From the NCBI GenBank assembly GCA_001311565.1, contig BBBM01000010.1:16806-80805 (forward strand): 64,000 nucleotides of DNA. The letters run 5' to 3'. The position numbers and the translations under genes were made by a program. Below are positions 10,048 to 21,420 of this stretch, one piece after another. Below the pieces are notes generated by a model that saw only the letters and a list, made by a program, of their open reading frames with translations, had not been told where the DNA came from and searched no databases. Positions within the stretch are counted from its first letter, which is position 1. Each line of letters opens with the position of its first letter. The stretch is from Desulfothermus okinawensis JCM 13304. GTDB lineage: Bacteria > Desulfobacterota > Desulfovibrionia > Desulfovibrionales > Desulfothermaceae.

Positions 10048-11216
10048 TAATTACTGGGATTGGTCTGGTTACCTCCCTGGGGGACAGCCCAAAAGGGGTA
10101 ATAAATTCTGTTTTAAATGACAGGGTTAATTTTCTAGTTTCAGGAGATGATCCTGAACTAATCATTTGTCCTGTTAGAGACTTTCAGTTAAAAAGCTACA
10201 TTTCATCCTACAAATATATAAGATATTTACCCAAAAGCTGGCAGTTTGGACTGGCTTCAGCAAAAATGGCAATTGAATCTGCTGGACTAAGTGATGAGGA
10301 TCTAAAACAGGGTGGATTATTTGTTGGAATCGGTCCCAATGTGGAAGTAATCAATGATAATGTCCTGGAAAAGGCATTGGGGCTAGTTTCCATCCTGCCC
10401 AATACCCTTTGCTTTTGCATATCACACCTCTTTGGTATCCATGGAGAAAATTTGACCATCTCAAATGCCTGTGCCAGTTCCCTCCAGGCAATTGGGGAAG
10501 GCTTTTTGCGTATTCGAAATGGAGAACTCAAATTGGCCCTGTGTGGGGGATCAGATAGTAGAATAGGTAAATATGGTTTAAAATTGTATAAAAATGCACG
10601 TGTACTTCTCAAAAATAATAAACTACTTGATCCTTGTTTTCAGTATGGACCATTTGACTCAAAAAATGGGGGTTTTGTCCCTGGGGAAGGGGGGCGTTTT
10701 TGGTATTAGAAGATATGGAGATGGCCATTTTAAGAGGAGCGGAGGTATTTGGCGAGGTCATTGGCTACTCTAGCAGCTTGATGGCATAAATCCCACTGCG
10801 CCAGACACATCTGCAAAATGGGCTGGATTGTGTGTAAAAAGGGCAATTGAGATGGCGGGGTTAGACCCAGGGGATATTGACGTTATTTTTGCACATGGTA
10901 CAGGCACTGTGTTAAATGACACCATGGAGATAAACTTGATCAAGGATTTGTTCTCAAGAAAATGTCCTTATGTCTCGTCCATAAAGTCCTGGATTGGACA
11001 CCTGGCTTCATCTTGTGGTGCTGCAGAAATGGCCATAGGGATAATTTGTCTCAAAAAAAGGGTTGGTCCCAAGGATTAGGAATTTGGAAAATCCACGGGA
11101 CGGAGAGATAAATTTTTTTGCCAAAAGACCTTTATGGAGAATTTACCAATGCAATTTTCCAATCCTTTGGCTTTGGTGGACAAAACGCAGCTTTAATTGT
11201 AAGTACCGGTCAATGA
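10029..11216 (+). CDS. FabF-like 3-oxoacyl-ACP synthase, biotin operon (frameshifted)
   Basis: This decarboxylating ketosynthase extends an acyl-ACP by two carbons. It starts KRVVITGIGLVTSLG like FabF. The active-site cysteine is in SNACASSLQA, the first histidine in AHGTGTVLND, and the lysine and second histidine in SIKSWIGHLASSCGAAE, so the C-H-H triad is complete. The end FGFGGQNAALIV is also classical. Frame changes lie near 10685-10695, 10782-10790, 11054-11060 and 11113-11146. The joined length is about 395 residues. With the neighbouring reductase, carrier and hotdog proteins it would form a dedicated elongation set for the seven-carbon pimeloyl precursor (inference from context). Confidence 0.8.
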
Positions 11217-11584
11217 AGCTTATAGCCATTACTAATATAAATAAGAAAGATATCTCAGTTAGATGTAAGATCGAAAAATCCATCCATTGGCAAATGATTG
11301 AGGCAATTGCCCAGTCATGTGGGCTCCATCTAAGGTGGCTTCTTGATTTCGAGAAACATGTTTTTCTTGCAAAGATACGAGAATTTGAGTTTTTAAGTAA
11401 CTCTCTTTTAGATTGTGTACTGGTCAAGGCCCATCAAATATCTTTGACTAAGTCTGCAGCTTTATATAAAGGTTGGTTACTAGGTCCTCATGGAAAACAA
11501 GAACTTGCAAAAGGGAAATTTTTGTTGTCCCATATAGACTTTGCAGGTGATTTTAAAAAAAGAATTAATAATTCCATACTTTAA
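11213..11584 (+). CDS. Second hotdog-fold protein of the biotin operon
   Basis: This unbroken 123-residue protein starts in an ATGA overlap with the ketosynthase stop. QMIEAIAQSCGLHLRW matches the helix of hotdog dehydratases that carries the catalytic glutamate (EAxAQ). The HFPGHP histidine motif is absent. It resembles the ApeP-like and FabZ-like dehydratase superfamily only in fold-level features. Together with the FabZ-like protein at 8630, which has the histidine motif, it could complete an active site at a heterodimer interface. Alternatively it is a non-catalytic partner. Confidence 0.6.
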   Translation: MKLIAITNINKKDISVRCKIEKSIHWQMIEAIAQSCGLHLRWLLDFEKHVFLAKIREFEFLSNSLLDCVLVKAHQISLTKSAALYKGWLLGPHGKQELAKGKFLLSHIDFAGDFKKRINNSIL

Positions 11585-11596
11585 GGGGCTTTTTGG

Positions 11597-12754
11597 ATGT
11601 TTGATGAATACAAGAGACTATTAAACATACAAAAAAATCCTCTCTTTATAGGGATCCTGAGGTAATTTTAAACAGGCAGGGTAAGTATGTTGATGTTGGA
11701 AAAAGACGACTCATAAATTTTTCCTCCAATGACTACCTTGGTCTTTCTTCTGATAAGTATATTAAGGATATTATAATAAAAAAATTTCAAAAAATATCCC
11801 ACTTCCTCTTCATCCTCCAGGGTGGTGTGTGGAAACTATTCAATTGTCCTAGAGGCAGAAAAAAACATTTGCTGAATTTTTTTGGATATGAGGACTGCCT
11901 TTTTTTTTCAATCTGGATTCCAGGCAAACCTTGCACTTATGTCCACTATATTCTTAAAAGACCATATGGTCTTTGCAGATAAGCATATACATGCAAGTAG
12001 TGTATTAGGTCTAAAATTAGGTGGGTGCAGGTTTAAAACATATAATCACAACGACATAAACCACTTAAGAAAAAGAATCAAAGCAACCGAAAAAAAGACA
12101 TATTGGGGTGGTTACTGAGTCTTTATTTTCAATGGATGGGGACGTGTTAGACGTAGATAATTTCTTTAGTCTCAAAGAGGATGCCAAGTTTTTTTAGTGT
12201 AGTAGACGAGGCACATTCATTGGGGGCAATGGGAAAATTGGGAAAAGGTGTTACAACTGGTAGGTCTGATGTGATTGTTGGTACATTTACCAAGGCGTTT
12301 GGTTTTTTTTGGAGCATTTTTGCTTATGCCATCTTTAGTTAAGGAATATATGTTTAATTTCGCAATTCCCTTAATATACTCAACTGCCCTTCCCCCAGCC
12401 CATGCTGCCTGTGCAATGGATATTCTGGAGGTCATACATGGTTTAGAAGATAGGAGGTGGTACTTACAGGAAATATCTCTCTATGTCAGGGAAAAGTTAA
12501 GGGATTTGGGTATTTCTTTTGTTGGAGAAAGCTATATCCTGAGTATAAAAATAGGAGATGAAGCCCTTGCAAAAGATGTTGCAAAGGAATTATTGAGTAG
12601 GGGTTATTTGGTATTTTACTCAAGGTATCCAACTGTTCCAATTGGTAAATCCATTTTGAGGCTAAGCCTTTGTTATTTTCATACAGAAAAGGATCTTGAT
12701 AATTTTATATTCAATTTAAAAGAAGTGTTATTTAAATATGGAATTTTGACATGA
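11597..12754 (+). CDS. bioF: 8-amino-7-oxononanoate synthase (frameshifted)
   Basis: BioF condenses pimeloyl thioester with alanine using pyridoxal phosphate. Recognisable segments are INFSSNDYLGLS at the start, a FQSGFQANLAL glycine-rich segment, ADKHIHASSVLG, SLFSMDGD, VVDEAHS and GTFTKAFG, whose lysine forms the Schiff base. The start ATG 11597 lies 12 bases after the previous stop. Breaks occur near 11633-11640, 11781-11830, 11877-11900, 12092-12103, 12189-12196 and 12302-12310. The joined protein is about 385 residues, as in the family. The stop overlaps the bioD start (ATGA). No bioA lies between bioF and bioD, so the aminotransferase is encoded elsewhere or replaced. Confidence 0.88.
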
Positions 12755-13452
12755 ATCATATATTTGTTACTGGTACAGATACTGGAGTTGGAAAGACTTT
12801 GATTTCTTCTTTAATTATGAATTTTTAAGAAAAAAAACAAAAATTCAATTTATTTAAAATTGATTCAAACTGGTTGTCATGACGTATGTCATGATGATTC
12901 TGATGCATATTTTGTCTATAATAATCTTATGAGAAAGGTTGATAGAGGTTTTTTATTAGACAAAGTATGTTATCTATTTAAAAATCCAAAGGCCCCCTAT
13001 TTTGCAGCCCGAGATGAAAATAAGGAGATAGATATTAATTATTTAACAGAGTGGATTATTAAAAGGACCAGGGGATATGACAGGGTGGTTTTAGAAGGAG
13101 CTGGTGGGCTAATGGTGCCCATTACCAGGGATTTTTTTGGTTATTGATCTCATAAACTTACTAAGGACCCATGTAATTTTGGTTGCACGAGCATCTCTTG
13201 GCACCATAAACCACACCCTTTTGTCAATTGAAGCCTTAAAAAAAAGGGATATCCCTGTTTTAGGGGTAATATTTTCAATGAAAAAAAAAAGAACATAAGA
13301 ATCTGGTGGAGGAGAATATGGAAGCTATTTCTATGTTTTCCGGGGTAAAGGTATATTTAGTTGAGGAGATAAAAGATCCATCTATAGATTGTGAAGACTA
13401 TTTTGGTTTAATTGAGGAATTGGAAGATAAAATGGTTTTAAACAGGGCCTAA
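12751..13452 (+). CDS. bioD: Dethiobiotin synthetase (frameshifted)
   Basis: BioD closes the ureido ring of dethiobiotin with ATP and CO2. The start [16 protein letters not shown] is the BioD P-loop. LKLIQTGCH gives the conserved Lys/Thr region (KPIQTG in most), and [11 protein letters not shown] is the second signature. Frame changes lie at A or T runs near 12828-12838, 13130-13137 and 13279-13288. The joined length is about 233 residues. It ends the biotin operon, and its stop codon lies inside the terminator hairpin at 13441. Confidence 0.88.
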
Positions 13453-13472
13453 TTTAGGCCCTGTTTTTTTTA
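13441..13472 (+). terminator. Intrinsic terminator of the biotin operon
   Basis: AACAGGGCCTAA pairs with TTTAGGCCCTGTT and is followed by eight T. The stem contains the bioD stop codon. The A-rich left flank may also serve the converging pyrophosphatase gene. Confidence 0.85.
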
Positions 13473-13475
13473 TTT

Positions 13476-14399
13476 TTAAGCTGAAAATGCCTTTTCAAAG
13501 TTAGGCACCACCTGTTTCTTTCTGGACATAACCCCATCTAACCAAACTCTGTCACCTTCAGGGGCCTTGCCAAAGGCCTTTTCAACAACAGATGGATCGT
13601 CAGATGCAATGAGCATTAGGGAGCCTTCTTTCATAATGTCTGTGAGTAGCAAGAATACACTGTGATATCCACCTTCTTCTTTTAACTTTTTGATATCTTC
13701 AGCGAGCTGCTCTTTAACTGGATCTAAGATAGACAAGTCAACAACCTCAAGCTGACCAATTCCAACCTTGTTTCCACTCATGTCAAAGTCTTTGTAGTCT
13801 CTCTTTACCAGATCCTAATTGGTGTGCCTTCAACAGCGGATTTTACTTTAAACATCTCCATACCCAGTGATTGTAGATCATCTATTCCAGCGATCTTTGC
13901 CAGTGCTTCTGCTGCTTCTTTGTCTTTGTCTGTGCATGTTGCAGATTTGAAGATAACAGTATCGCTCAAAATTGCACATGCCATTATCCCAGCGATATTT
14001 TTGGGGATTTCAACCCCAAAGAAATCATACATGTTTTTGAGTACAGTGCATGTACATCCAACTGGCCAGGTCCAAACTTCCACAGGATTTGGGGTAGTCA
14101 CATCTCCCACCTTATGGTGATCAACTATTCCCAAAATCTCTGCCTTGTCTAAGTTGTCCAGTGACTGGGAGATATCAGAGTGGTCTACTAAGATAACCTG
14201 TTTCCCCTCTCCATCGGTGATTTTTTTCTGGTGCTTGCACCCCAAATTTTTCCAATACAAATTTGGTCTCATTGTTTAAGTCGCCCTGGGCTGCTGGTAC
14301 GCATTCTAAACCCAACTTACTTTTGAGATCTGCAAGGGCAATTGCTGCACAGACAGAGTCTGTATCCGGACTTTTGTGACCTACTACGTAAACTGCCAT
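13476..14399 (-). CDS. ppaC: Manganese-dependent inorganic pyrophosphatase, DHH family (frameshifted)
   Basis: This class II soluble pyrophosphatase hydrolyses PPi and pulls biosynthesis and sulfate activation forward. GHKSPDTDS and VDHHKVGD provide the metal ligands (D-x-D and D-H-H). The C-terminal DHHA2 domain ends in SRKKQVVP, the substrate-binding S-R-K-K-Q signature. The protein is about 307 residues, without inserted CBS domains. ATG 14399 has AGGAGG upstream. Two frame changes are needed: an A7 run near 14223-14229, and a G run near 13813 (one G missing), after which RDLVKRDYKDFDM joins the halves. Because sulfate activation releases PPi, this enzyme suits a sulfate reducer. Confidence 0.92.
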
Positions 14400-14596
14400 A
14401 TCTACCTCCTAATAATTTTTTTGTGAATTTAAATTCATATCCTAGACAAGACTTTGTGAAAAGTAGCACAAGTTTTTTTCAATTGCCAAGTCCTAGTTTA
14501 GGCCTTTTATTTTTTTTGTTGATTTTATCTAGATTATCATATAATGAGTTCTCCATTAAAATTGACAAGAATAAAATTTTAGTGAGGAGCAAAAAG
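14400..14596 (+). promoter_or_regulatory. Intergenic region with candidate promoter for the dksA-like gene
   Basis: This spacer separates divergent genes. TATAAT at 14540-14545 has TTGTTG at 14516-14521 (18-base spacing) or TTGATT at 14519-14524 (15-base spacing) upstream. It lies about 50 bases ahead of the dksA-like start. No other structure is evident. Confidence 0.4.
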
Positions 14597-14967
14597 GTGT
14601 TACGTAGTGAAGATTTAAAGTATTTCAGAAATCAACTGGAAAAAAATGTTGGAAGAAATAGAACAAAAAGGAAAGCAGACCATAGAAGAGATGGTTGATT
14701 CTTCTTCTATGTATCCAGACCCTGCTGACAGGGCATCTGTTGAATCTGAACAGTTTTTTTGCCCTCCGCTTAAGGGATAGAGAAAGAAAGCTCAGAAAAA
14801 AGATCTTAGAGGCCATTGAAAGGATAGATAATGGCACGTATGGTATCTGCGAAGGATGTGGTGGTGAAATTGGTATAGCCCGTCTAAAAGCAAGGCCTGT
14901 TACTACCCTTTGTATTGAATGTAAGAACAGACAGGAAGAAGAGGAGAAGTTACGTCGGGGAAAATAA
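14597..14967 (+). CDS. dksA: DksA/TraR-family zinc-finger regulator (frameshifted)
   Basis: DksA proteins enter the RNA polymerase secondary channel and tune transcription with ppGpp. The N-terminal helices form a coiled coil with an acidic tip, DPADRAS, which matches the DxxDxA tip. The C-terminal zinc finger is GICEGCGGEIG...TLCIECK, with all four cysteines. The best start is GTG 14597, eight bases after GAGGAG. Two breaks occur at A7 near 14640 and T7 near 14754. The joined length is about 123 residues, close to other deltaproteobacterial DksA/TraR proteins. Confidence 0.85.
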
Positions 14968-15036
14968 AGAAAGTAAGGAGTGTTTTGTCCCACCCCATGG
15001 CCGAGATTGGCTTGATGGGCCCTGGTTTATTTTAGA

Positions 15037-16523
15037 ATGGATGCAAATTTTTTTTCGCTTCATAATAAGAGATGGTTACAATCTTTTAAAATCTGCCAGG
15101 ATTGAAAAGGTATATAATCCTATAAGTAGAGTCTGGACCTTTAAGCTCTCTTCAAAGACACACTTAATATTTTTTTTTGATGCCAAAAACAATTTTTTGT
15201 TCTTCTCAAAAAAATAAGCCAGAAAATCCCCTTAAACCCTCTCCCAAGGTTGGTTGGTGGAGAAAGAGGACTCAAAATCATGTAATAAGCCACGTATCAG
15301 TGGATTGGCCAAATAGACGGATCTCCCTGAAAATTGAAAAAAATTGGCATTGCTCCCCAGTGGATCTTTTTTGATCTAAAGGATGGACTTGAGCTTATGT
15401 CCAGTGATCCAGTGGGGCAAATCAATGTGACCTGGCCCACCCTTGATGAAGTTTTGAGTAGTAGAGAAATTTATAAAAAAATATCCAAACATAACCTCCC
15501 CCATAAGATATTCCCTCTTAAATTTAAGAAGTGATTCAGAAAGGGAGTTCTGGTACTCAAAGTTGGTCTCTGGAGATATTGAAAAATTTTATGTATATGA
15601 AAATCCCTGTACTGAAGAAATTATTTTGTCTCTCTGGCCCGTATCTAACCTAAGAGATAATAGGGAAACTGTATTTGAATCAGCATTAGATGCTGCAGAA
15701 TACTATGGATGGTCTATTTTAAATAGATTGATAAAAAAAAGGCACCAATGAAGGCAAAAGGACTAAGAGACTTAAAAAAAAGGCTTATAAAAGAGCGAGA
15801 AAAGCTTGATAAGTGGATTTCACTGGAAAGTCATGCCAATATAATAAAAGATAACCTCCATAAAATTGACCCAAATGTGCATTGTTCCTCCTTGGAGTTG
15901 GGTCAGGATAATGGTACCAGGGTAAAAATAGAGCTCGATCCATCCTAAGTGTGTTGGAAAACATGAACCTTATGTTTCAAAGGGCCAAAAAGGGGAAAAG
16001 GGGACTGGTGTCATTGCAAAAAAAGGGAAGAGAGATTATTGTCTCTAAAAGACAGTCAAGGAGGAATAAAATTTGTCTGGTCAGAAAAGTCAGGATTAAA
16101 GAAAACCAAAGAAATACCATCCAGGTTTGCCAACCTAAAGGTGCGGGTGTATAAAAGTAGTGATGGTATATTAATTGTTAGGGGTAAGAACAAAGTAGCC
16201 AATCACAAGCTCTTGAGTTTTGGAGCAAGGTCCCATGACATCTGGTTTCATGCCCAGGGCGGTCCAGGGGCCCATGTTATTGTTATTAGGGATAACCCAA
16301 AAAAAAGAAGTGCCAATAACTACCCTGGAGCAAGCTGCTATGCTTGCTGGACTGGCAAGTTACCAAAGAGACAGTGACTATGCAGAAGTAATTGGAACTG
16401 AAGTAAGGTATGTAAAAAAAGAAGAAAAATATGGCCCTTGGAGAGGTTGAAGTAACAAAGGTGCTTTATTCATTTAGAATAAAAATAGACCCTTTAATTG
16501 AAGATAGATTGAGGATATATTAG
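15037..16523 (+). CDS. rqcH: NFACT/RqcH-family ribosome quality-control protein (frameshifted)
   Basis: RqcH/Rqc2 homologues bind stalled 50S subunits and add alanine tails. The start MDANFFRF, then SARIEKVYNPISRVWTFKL, is the NFACT-N beginning. A lysine/arginine-rich coiled coil (LKKRLIKEREKLDKW) lies in the middle. The NFACT-R domain carries RGKNKVANHKLL and DIWFHAQGGPGAHVIV, the family's strongest signature. At least seven frame changes are needed, among them T8 15048-15055, A6-7 runs near 15207, 15349, 15531, 15736 and 15774, and several in 16015-16430. The joined length is about 495 residues. The stop abuts the moaA start. Confidence 0.82.
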
Positions 16524-17524
16524 ATGAAAAATGGTGGTGTTAAAGATAAGAGTATAAGAAAGGTTAGCTACCTTAGAGTGAGTGTCACTGATAGGTGTAA
16601 CTTAAGGTGTATTTACTGCTCCCCTGTCAAGAATTTTAAATTTTTCCCCCATAAGGATATACTCACTTTTGAAGAGATTGTAAGACTTGTAAAAGTTGGT
16701 CAAATGCTAGGTATAGAAAAGGTGAGGTTAACAGGAGGAGAGCCCTTTGTAAGACGTAATTTTTTTAGATTTGTTGGAAAAACTTATAAATCATTTTCCA
16801 GGGCTGGATCTTAGAATAACAACCAATGGAACTTTATTAACAGATGAGATAATTTCCACCTTAAAGCAAATAGGAATAAGGGCAATAAATGTATCCCTGG
16901 ATACCTTTGATGAGAAAAAATTTTTTTGAAATCACAGGAAGGGATCTTTATAAGCAGGTAATTAATTCCATTTATGGATTAATGCATGCAGGAATAAAGA
17001 CAAAAATAAATGTAGTGGCCCTTAAAAACATAAATCAAGACGAGGTATTGGATTTTGCAAAATTTGCCTATAACAATCCAGTGCATGTGAGATTTATAGA
17101 ATTTATGGATATATCAACTTCTAAAGCAGAAAACCATAGCTATTTTTACTCTGCCAAGGATATTTTATCTATTATTAAACAAAGATATAATCTAACAAAG
17201 GACAGAATTGCCAAAGATTCAAAGGGGCCTGCAAGGATGTATAGTATAGATGGGGGGAAGGGAAAATAGGTATAATTTCCCCCCTTTCCAATCATTTTTG
17301 TAATACATGCAACAGATTTAGGATTACTGCAGATGGGAGGCTCAAGACCTGTCTTTTTGCTGTTAAAGATTATAATTTAAGACCTATTTTGAGGAATCCC
17401 AGGCTAGGGGATATTTTTTTTGTATAAGATTATGAAAAACGCAGTGTCAAGAAAGCCAATCGGTAGGGAGTTGTTAGCCAGGCGAGGAAATGGCCTTAAA
17501 GGCATGTATGCAGTGGGGGGGTAG
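16524..17524 (+). CDS. moaA: GTP 3',8-cyclase, molybdenum cofactor biosynthesis (frameshifted)
   Basis: MoaA is a radical SAM enzyme that starts molybdopterin synthesis from [13 protein letters not shown] holds the first 4Fe-4S cluster, and VRLTGGEP and ITTNGTLL are radical SAM motifs. [21 protein letters not shown] holds the second cluster. The C-terminus ends Gly-Gly (GMYAVGG), as required for activity. Frame changes lie at T runs near 16760-16766, A/T runs 16915-16925, A/G near 17262-17267 and T8 near 17415-17422. The joined length is about 333 residues. Molybdenum/tungsten cofactor and selenocysteine would both be needed by formate dehydrogenases, which are not in this window. Confidence 0.9.
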
Positions 17525-17531
17525 TTGGGGA

Positions 17532-17805
17532 TTAGAATTTATTCAATAAAATAAGTAGGCCTATTGAAATGAATAATAGGCCTGATATCTTTTTTATAAT
17601 GTTTTGGGAAATAAAATTTGTAAGAGAGTTAGCAACAAATACCCCAAGCAGGGTAACTAAAATAAGGGCTAAAGATGCAGATAAAAATACTGTCCAAATT
17701 TTGTGGGTCTTTGATGTCATAACCATTGCTGTAAGCTGTGTTTTGTCTCCAAGTTCTGCTAAAAATACCATCCAGAATGTGGTAAAAAAAGAGCTTCCAA
17801 TCCAT
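17532..17805 (-). CDS. UPF0016/GDT1-family membrane protein, single-repeat form (frameshifted)
   Basis: UPF0016 (TMEM165/GDT1/MneA) proteins are cation transporters, in bacteria often Mn2+ exporters. Most have two repeats with an E-x-G-D-[KR]-[TS] motif. This 91-residue protein has one (AELGDKTQL) and about three hydrophobic segments, so it would have to work as a dimer or with a partner. Start 17805 has AAGGAG. An A7 run near 17783-17789 breaks the frame after DWKLFF. It converges on moaA with only seven bases between the stops. Confidence 0.7.
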
Positions 17806-17893
17806 ATTTATATCTCCTTATAATTTTTTTTTGATAATATACAAAGAAGTATGTCCTGTAAATTATTAATCTTAGGTAGGAGGAGTAAAATAG

Positions 17894-18862
17894 GTGATAG
17901 ACAGGGAATTGGAGTTTAAGGATTCTTTACTTGCACAGCAACTTTTTGGTCCCCAGGAAAAATATTTGAAGTTCATTACAAAAAGGCTTGGGGTTGATAT
18001 ATCCTCCAGGGGATCTAAGTTGTTTTTGTCTTCAGAGGATAGAGAAAAGGTTGATATTGCATGTAATTTCTTGATTCAGATGTATGAACTAATAAGGCAT
18101 GGTTTTTCCATTCATGCGCCAGATTATGACTATGCACTCACCTATCTTGAGAATTATCCAGGTGCTGATCTGGGAAAGTTATTTAAAGAAAAGTTTTTTT
18201 GCAATTTCACCAAAAAAAGACTATTTCACCAAAAACCATTGTTCAAAAAGAGTATTTAGAGGCAATTAGGGACAATGAGGTTGTTTTTGCCATTGGACCT
18301 GCTGGAACTGGAAAGACATATCTTGCAGTGGCCATGGCGGTATCCTTTTTGTTGCAAAAAAAGTAAAGAGACTTATCTTAACCAGACCAGCGCTTGAGGC
18401 AGGGGAAAAACTTGGTTTTTTTGCCAGGTGATATACTTGAAAAGGTAAATCCGTACCTTAGGCCCCTATACGATGCCCTGCACGATCTGTTGGACTTTAA
18501 AAAGGTTCAGGAATTTATGGACAGCGGCATAATAGAGGTGGCACCCCTTGCCTTTATGAGAGGTAGGACCTTAAATAGGTCCTTTATTATTTTAGATGAG
18601 GCGCAAAATACAACCTCTGAACAAATGAAAATGTTTTTGACCAGGCTTGGATATGGATCAAGGGCAATTATTACAGGTGATATTACTCAGATAGATCTCC
18701 CAACAAAGGAGAAATCGGGGCTCATAGAGGCAGAAAAGGTGCTTAGACAAATTGAGGGAATAAGATTTGTCTATTTTACAAAAAAAGGATGTCATTAGAC
18801 ACAGACTTGTTGGTGAAATAATTGATGCATATGAGAGATATGAGGATAAAAATAACAGTTGA
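17894..18862 (+). CDS. phoH: PhoH-like ATPase (frameshifted)
   Basis: PhoH-like (YbeZ) ATPases act in RNA metabolism and pair with YbeY. The protein has a KH-like N-terminal region and Walker [28 protein letters not shown] and [20 protein letters not shown] follow, then Walker [10 protein letters not shown] and [11 protein letters not shown]. The start is GTG 17894 behind GGAGGAG. Frame changes lie at T/A runs near 18194-18200, 18354-18362, 18415-18421 and 18780-18786. The joined length is about 322 residues. It overlaps ybeY by 23 bases, as in many bacteria. Confidence 0.88.
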
Positions 18863-19263
18863 TTATGAAAAGATAATTCCTTTTTTTATTGGATATGAGG
18901 CAAGTTAAGATATGTACCAAGAAAATTTGTGAATTTATTGATGTGATGGGAGAGGTGGAGATAAAACTAACAGGAGATCTGGAGATAGAGGCCTTAAATA
19001 GAGAGTTTTTAAAATTAGAGGGGCCAACTAATGTTTTGAGCTTTCCAGGAGATGAAGAGGATTTCCTGGGATCTATTTGTGTATCAATTGATACAATAAT
19101 AAGGGAGGCAAACCTCTATTGCCAAGATACAGAAGAATATTTTTACAGAATGCTTATCCATGGCATACTACACCTTTGTGGTTATGGACATGGGGATATT
19201 ATGTATGAAACAACAGATTTAATATTAGAGCGTCTGAAAGGTGAAGGATTAATTCAGGGTTAA
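18840..19263 (+). CDS. ybeY: Endoribonuclease YbeY (frameshifted)
   Basis: YbeY is a zinc metalloprotein needed for 16S rRNA 3' end maturation and ribosome quality control. The motif LIHGILHLCGYGHGD provides the three zinc histidines (H-x3-H-x5-H). LSFPGDEE matches the conserved T-N-V-L-S-F-P segment. The best start is ATG 18840, which overlaps phoH. It reads [19 protein letters not shown] once the T7 run 18880-18886 is taken as six. The joined length is about 140 residues. Confidence 0.88.
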
Positions 19264-19281
19264 TGTGATAAGGAGCAAAAA

Positions 19282-20179
<898 letters not shown>

Positions 20180-20201
20180 ACAAGATTGTTGGGGAGGAAA
20201 T

Positions 20202-21403
20202 ATGAGTTCAATAAAAAAAAGTGGTTTTGGCATATTCTGGGGGGCTAGACACATCTGTTATATTAAAATGGATAAAAAAACACATATAACTGTGAAGTAA
20301 TAACATTCACCGCTGATCTGGGTCAGGGTGAAGAACTCACCGGGATCGAGGAAAAGGCGAAAAATACTGGTGCCACAAAGGCATATGTCCTGGATTTAAA
20401 AGAAGAATTTGCAAGGGACTATGTATTTCCAGCATTTAGGCTGGGGCCATATATGAAGGAAGATACCTTCTGGGGACCTCTCTGGCAAGGCCCATTATTG
20501 CAAAAAAAATGGTGGAAATTGCAAAACAGGAAGGGGCAGATGCTGTAGCCCACGGTGCAACAGGTAAGGGAAATGACCAGGTGAGGTTTGAGATCTCTGT
20601 TATGGCCCTGTCACCAGAATTAAAGATAATAGCCCCCTGGAGGGAATGGAATTTAAGGTCCAGGAGTGATCTCATAAATTATGCAAAGGAAAATGGAATC
20701 CCTGTACCTGTGACCAAGGAAAAACCATATAGTTGTGATAGAAATCTTTTGCATTTGAGTTTTGAAGGGGGAGAGCTTGAAGATCCTTGGAAAGAGGGCT
20801 CAAGACACACATATCTTTTAACAGTTCCCCCTGAAGAGGCCCCAGATGAGCCTGAAGTTTTAACCCTGGATTTTGATAAGGGAGATCCAGTTGCAATAAA
20901 TGGTGAATCTTATTCTCCTGCACAACTTATTCTTAAACTAAATGAAATTGGTGGAAGACACGGGATTGGCAGGATTGATATGGTTGAAAATAGGTTTGTG
21001 GGGATGAAGTCCAGAGGTATTTACGAGACCCCTGGTGGTACAATAATTTACACAGCCCACAGGGATTTAGAGGGAATTTGTCTGGATAGGGAAGTTATGC
21101 ATATCAGGGACACCCTGATTCCCAGATATTCTGAGATGATCTACTATGGCTTTTGGTTTTCTCCAGAGAGGGAGAGTTTGCAGTCCTTTTTTTGATCATG
21201 CCCAGGAAAAGGTCACAGGGACAGTTAAATTAAAGTTGTATAAAGGGGGTGTCTATCCAATTGGAAGGAAGTCACCAAATTCCCTGTATAGTCCAGATTT
21301 AGTTACTTTTGAAGAGGATGATGTGTACAACCAGGCAGATGCAACAGGATTTATCAGGATTCAGGGGTTAAGACTAATGGCAAGATATGGGACTTTTAAG
21401 TAA
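20202..21403 (+). CDS. argG: Argininosuccinate synthase (frameshifted)
   Basis: ArgG joins citrulline and aspartate using ATP. The PP-loop AYSGGLDTS is visible after correcting the A8 run near 20213-20220 and the adjacent T/G runs. [13 protein letters not shown] is the second family signature, and [14 protein letters not shown] follows. Further breaks lie near 20273-20281, 20430-20500 and 21187-21193. The joined length is about 400 residues. ATG 20202 has GGGGAGG upstream. Confidence 0.92.
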
Positions 21404-21420
21404 AAGGGGATATTTCATAG

